Assembly (NCBI GenBank): GCA_023415395.1
Contig: JAEZKN010000043.1
Coordinates: forward strand, 1-6,598
DNA length: 6,598 nt
Reading direction: 5' to 3'
Source: Actinomycetes bacterium
GTDB lineage: Bacteria; Actinomycetota; Actinomycetes; Propionibacteriales; Nocardioidaceae
In this document: positions 5,242 through 6,598 of the stretch, in pieces
Layout of the letters: the number at the start of each line of letters is the position of its first letter
How positions within the stretch are numbered: the first letter of the stretch is position 1
Notes under the pieces: generated by a model
The model's input: only the letters and a program-made list of their open reading frames with translations
Databases searched by the model: none
Told to the model about the DNA's origin: nothing
Program-made: the position numbers and the translations under genes

Positions 5242-6598
5242 TGCCGGCGGCGGCCTTGATCCCGTCGCGCAGGGCGTCCAGACGTCCGACGGCGGCGATG
5301 CGCGCGGCGTCGACGCCGTCCTCGGGGTGCACGGGGACCACGACCTCCAGGTAGCACTTCAGCTTGGGCTCGGTGCCGCTCGGGCGGACGATCACGCGGG
5401 CACCGCCCTCGAGGCGGTAGCGCAGCCCGTCGGTCGGGGGCAGGTCGGGGCTGCCGAGGGAGAGGTCGTCGACCTGCTCGACTGCGAGGTCGCCGAGGGT
5501 GGTCGGGGGCGAGGTGCGCAGCCGGGACATCGCGGCCGCGATCTCGCCCAGGTCGGTGACGCGCACCGAGAGCTGGTCGGTCGCGTGGAGGCCGTGCTCG
5601 CGCGCGAGGTCGTCGAGCACGTCGACGAGCGTGCGACCTTCGGCCTTGAGGGAGGCCGCGAGCTCGCAGAGCAGCAGCAGCGCGGACACGCCGTCCTTGT
5701 CCTTCACGTGCTCGGGGTCGACGCAGTAGCCCAGCGCCTCCTCGTAGCCGAACGCGAGGTCGTCGACCTTGCTGATCCACTTGAAGCCGGTCAGCGTCTC
5801 GGCGTAGGGGCGGCCGGCGGCCGCCGCCATCTTGCCGAGCAGCGAGGAGGACACGATGCTGCAGGCGTAGGTCCCGGGCTTTCCCCGGCTCAGCAGCGCG
5901 TGCCCCAGCAGGGCGCCGACCTCGTCGCCGCGCAGCATGCGCCACCCGTGCGGGCCGGGCACCGCGGCGGCGCAGCGGTCGGCGTCGGGGTCGTTGGCGA
6001 CCACCAGGTCGACGCCGCGCCGGTCGGCGAGCGCCATCGCGAGGTCCATCGCGCCGGGCTCCTCGGGGTTCGGGAACGCGACGGTCGGGAAGTCGGGGTC
6101 GGGCTGCTCCTGCTGCTCCACCACGTGGGGCGCGTCGAACCCGGCGGTCTCCAGCACCTGCGCGACCGTCGTGCCGCCCACGCCGTGCAGCGGGGTGTAG
6201 ACGATGCGGAGGTCGCGGGGGCCGTCGTCGGCCAGGCCGGCGACCGTGTCGAGGTAGCGGTCGACGATCTCCTCGTCGAGGGTGGTGCCGGGACCGCCAC
6301 GGGGCACGTCGGCGAGCGGGCCGACGGCGGCGATGCGCGCGGCGATCTCGGTGTCCGCCGGCGGCACGATCTGGCTGCCGTCGCCGAGGTAGACCTTGTA
6401 GCCGTTGTCCTGGGGCGGGTTGTGGCTCGCGGTCACCATCACGCCCGCGACGCACCCGAGCTCACGGATCGCGAACGCGAGCAACGGCGTCGGGAGCGGG
6501 CGGGGGAGCAGGTACGCCGTGAGCCCCGCGCCGGTCATCACCTCGGCCGTGTCACGGGCGAACACGTCGGAGTTGTGCCGCGCGTCGTAGCCGATCAC
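5237..6598 (-). CDS. Phospho-sugar mutase, PGM2-like (phosphopentomutase or phosphomanno/glucomutase), 5'-partial
   Basis: 453 residues are visible. The GTG at the window edge is probably the internal Val of a '(V)IGYDARHNS' strand, because full-length members have roughly 550 residues, so about 90-100 N-terminal residues are missing. Family: alpha-D-phosphohexomutase. Seen: the active-site phosphoserine loop TASHNPPQDNGYKVY at 56-70 (Ser58), the metal loop DPDADR at 203-208, GFKWI at 271-275, the sugar-recognition loop EEALGY at 286-291, and the phosphate-binding loop RPSGTEPKLK at 405-414. It moves phosphate between C1 and the terminal carbon of a sugar phosphate. The loop reads E-E-A-x-G-Y, as in PGM2-type enzymes that include phosphopentomutases, rather than the GEMSGH-type loop of phosphomannomutases. 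Proximity to deoC makes pentose-1-phosphate to pentose-5-phosphate a good inferred reaction. Automated pipelines would probably call it phosphomannomutase. Confidence 0.9.
   Translation of the reverse strand: MIGYDARHNSDVFARDTAEVMTGAGLTAYLLPRPLPTPLLAFAIRELGCVAGVMVTASHNPPQDNGYKVYLGDGSQIVPPADTEIAARIAAVGPLADVPRGGPGTTLDEEIVDRYLDTVAGLADDGPRDLRIVYTPLHGVGGTTVAQVLETAGFDAPHVVEQQEQPDPDFPTVAFPNPEEPGAMDLAMALADRRGVDLVVANDPDADRCAAAVPGPHGWRMLRGDEVGALLGHALLSRGKPGTYACSIVSSSLLGKMAAAAGRPYAETLTGFKWISKVDDLAFGYEEALGYCVDPEHVKDKDGVSALLLLCELAASLKAEGRTLVDVLDDLAREHGLHATDQLSVRVTDLGEIAAAMSRLRTSPPTTLGDLAVEQVDDLSLGSPDLPPTDGLRYRLEGGARVIVRPSGTEPKLKCYLEVVVPVHPEDGVDAARIAAVGRLDALRDGIKAAAGI
5286..5309. repeat. 24-bp exact direct repeat, copy A (inside mutase gene)
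   Basis: This 24-base stretch is identical to 6321-6344, in the same orientation and the same codon phase. On the minus strand it encodes the peptide AARIAAVG near the C-terminus of the mutase (residues 431-438 of the visible part). The bases on either side differ between copies. Confidence 0.85.
6321..6344. repeat. 24-bp exact direct repeat, copy B (inside mutase gene)
   Basis: Identical to 5286-5309 and 1035 bp from it (345 codons). It encodes the same AARIAAVG peptide, here at residues 86-93 of the visible mutase, just after the phosphoserine domain loop. Both copies lie in predicted helix-like Ala-rich stretches, so shared amino-acid preference plus GC-rich codons may explain the identity. 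Confidence 0.85.

Noticed and set aside
1..6598. A defence, toxin-antitoxin, biosynthetic, CRISPR or mobile-element system
   Set aside because: No transposase, integrase, nuclease, repeat array, paired small toxin/antitoxin genes or biosynthetic signature is visible. All genes look like vertically inherited metabolism or membrane genes of uniform composition.

Overview
The window is gene-dense, very GC-rich DNA with strongly GC-biased third codon positions, GTG starts, short intergenic gaps and a leaderless-type promoter. Protein style (a long-type DeoC followed by two aldehyde dehydrogenase genes, a SHOCT protein) points to an actinomycete. A Nocardioides-like member of the Propionibacteriales is my best guess from familiarity with such proteins; I could not run a search.

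Layout. A 3'-partial membrane SHOCT gene (1-297, +) converges on a five-gene minus-strand operon (298-4597). In transcription order the operon holds deoC (deoxyribose-5-phosphate aldolase), a complete NAD-type aldehyde dehydrogenase (ALDH), a 290-residue degenerate ALDH-like protein without the catalytic half, a uridine kinase-like P-loop protein, and a small papain-like (C39-like) protein. Junctions alternate between 6-nt gaps and 4-nt stop/start overlaps, so translational coupling is likely throughout. A 53-bp divergent intergenic region separates deoC from a plus-strand membrane protein with a bacterial PH-like core (4651-5226). That gene converges on a 5'-truncated phospho-sugar mutase (5237-6598, -). 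Both convergent junctions carry a short hairpin spanning the two stop codons. There is no gene-free stretch over 300 bases and no tRNA, rRNA, CRISPR or mobile element that I can see.

How it works together (inference). The mutase has the substrate loop of the PGM2 class, which includes phosphopentomutases. It could turn (deoxy)ribose-1-phosphate from nucleoside phosphorolysis into the 5-phosphate. DeoC splits deoxyribose-5-phosphate into glyceraldehyde-3-phosphate and acetaldehyde, and the ALDH would oxidise the acetaldehyde to acetate. The kinase-like protein fits nucleoside salvage. The most interesting point is that the two ALDH genes together match the size and two-domain design of ALDH16, split into two overlapping genes. 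The first lacks the usual C-terminal ALDH strand, and the second ends in a sequence resembling it. The rest of the window is ordinary actinobacterial core-type sequence.
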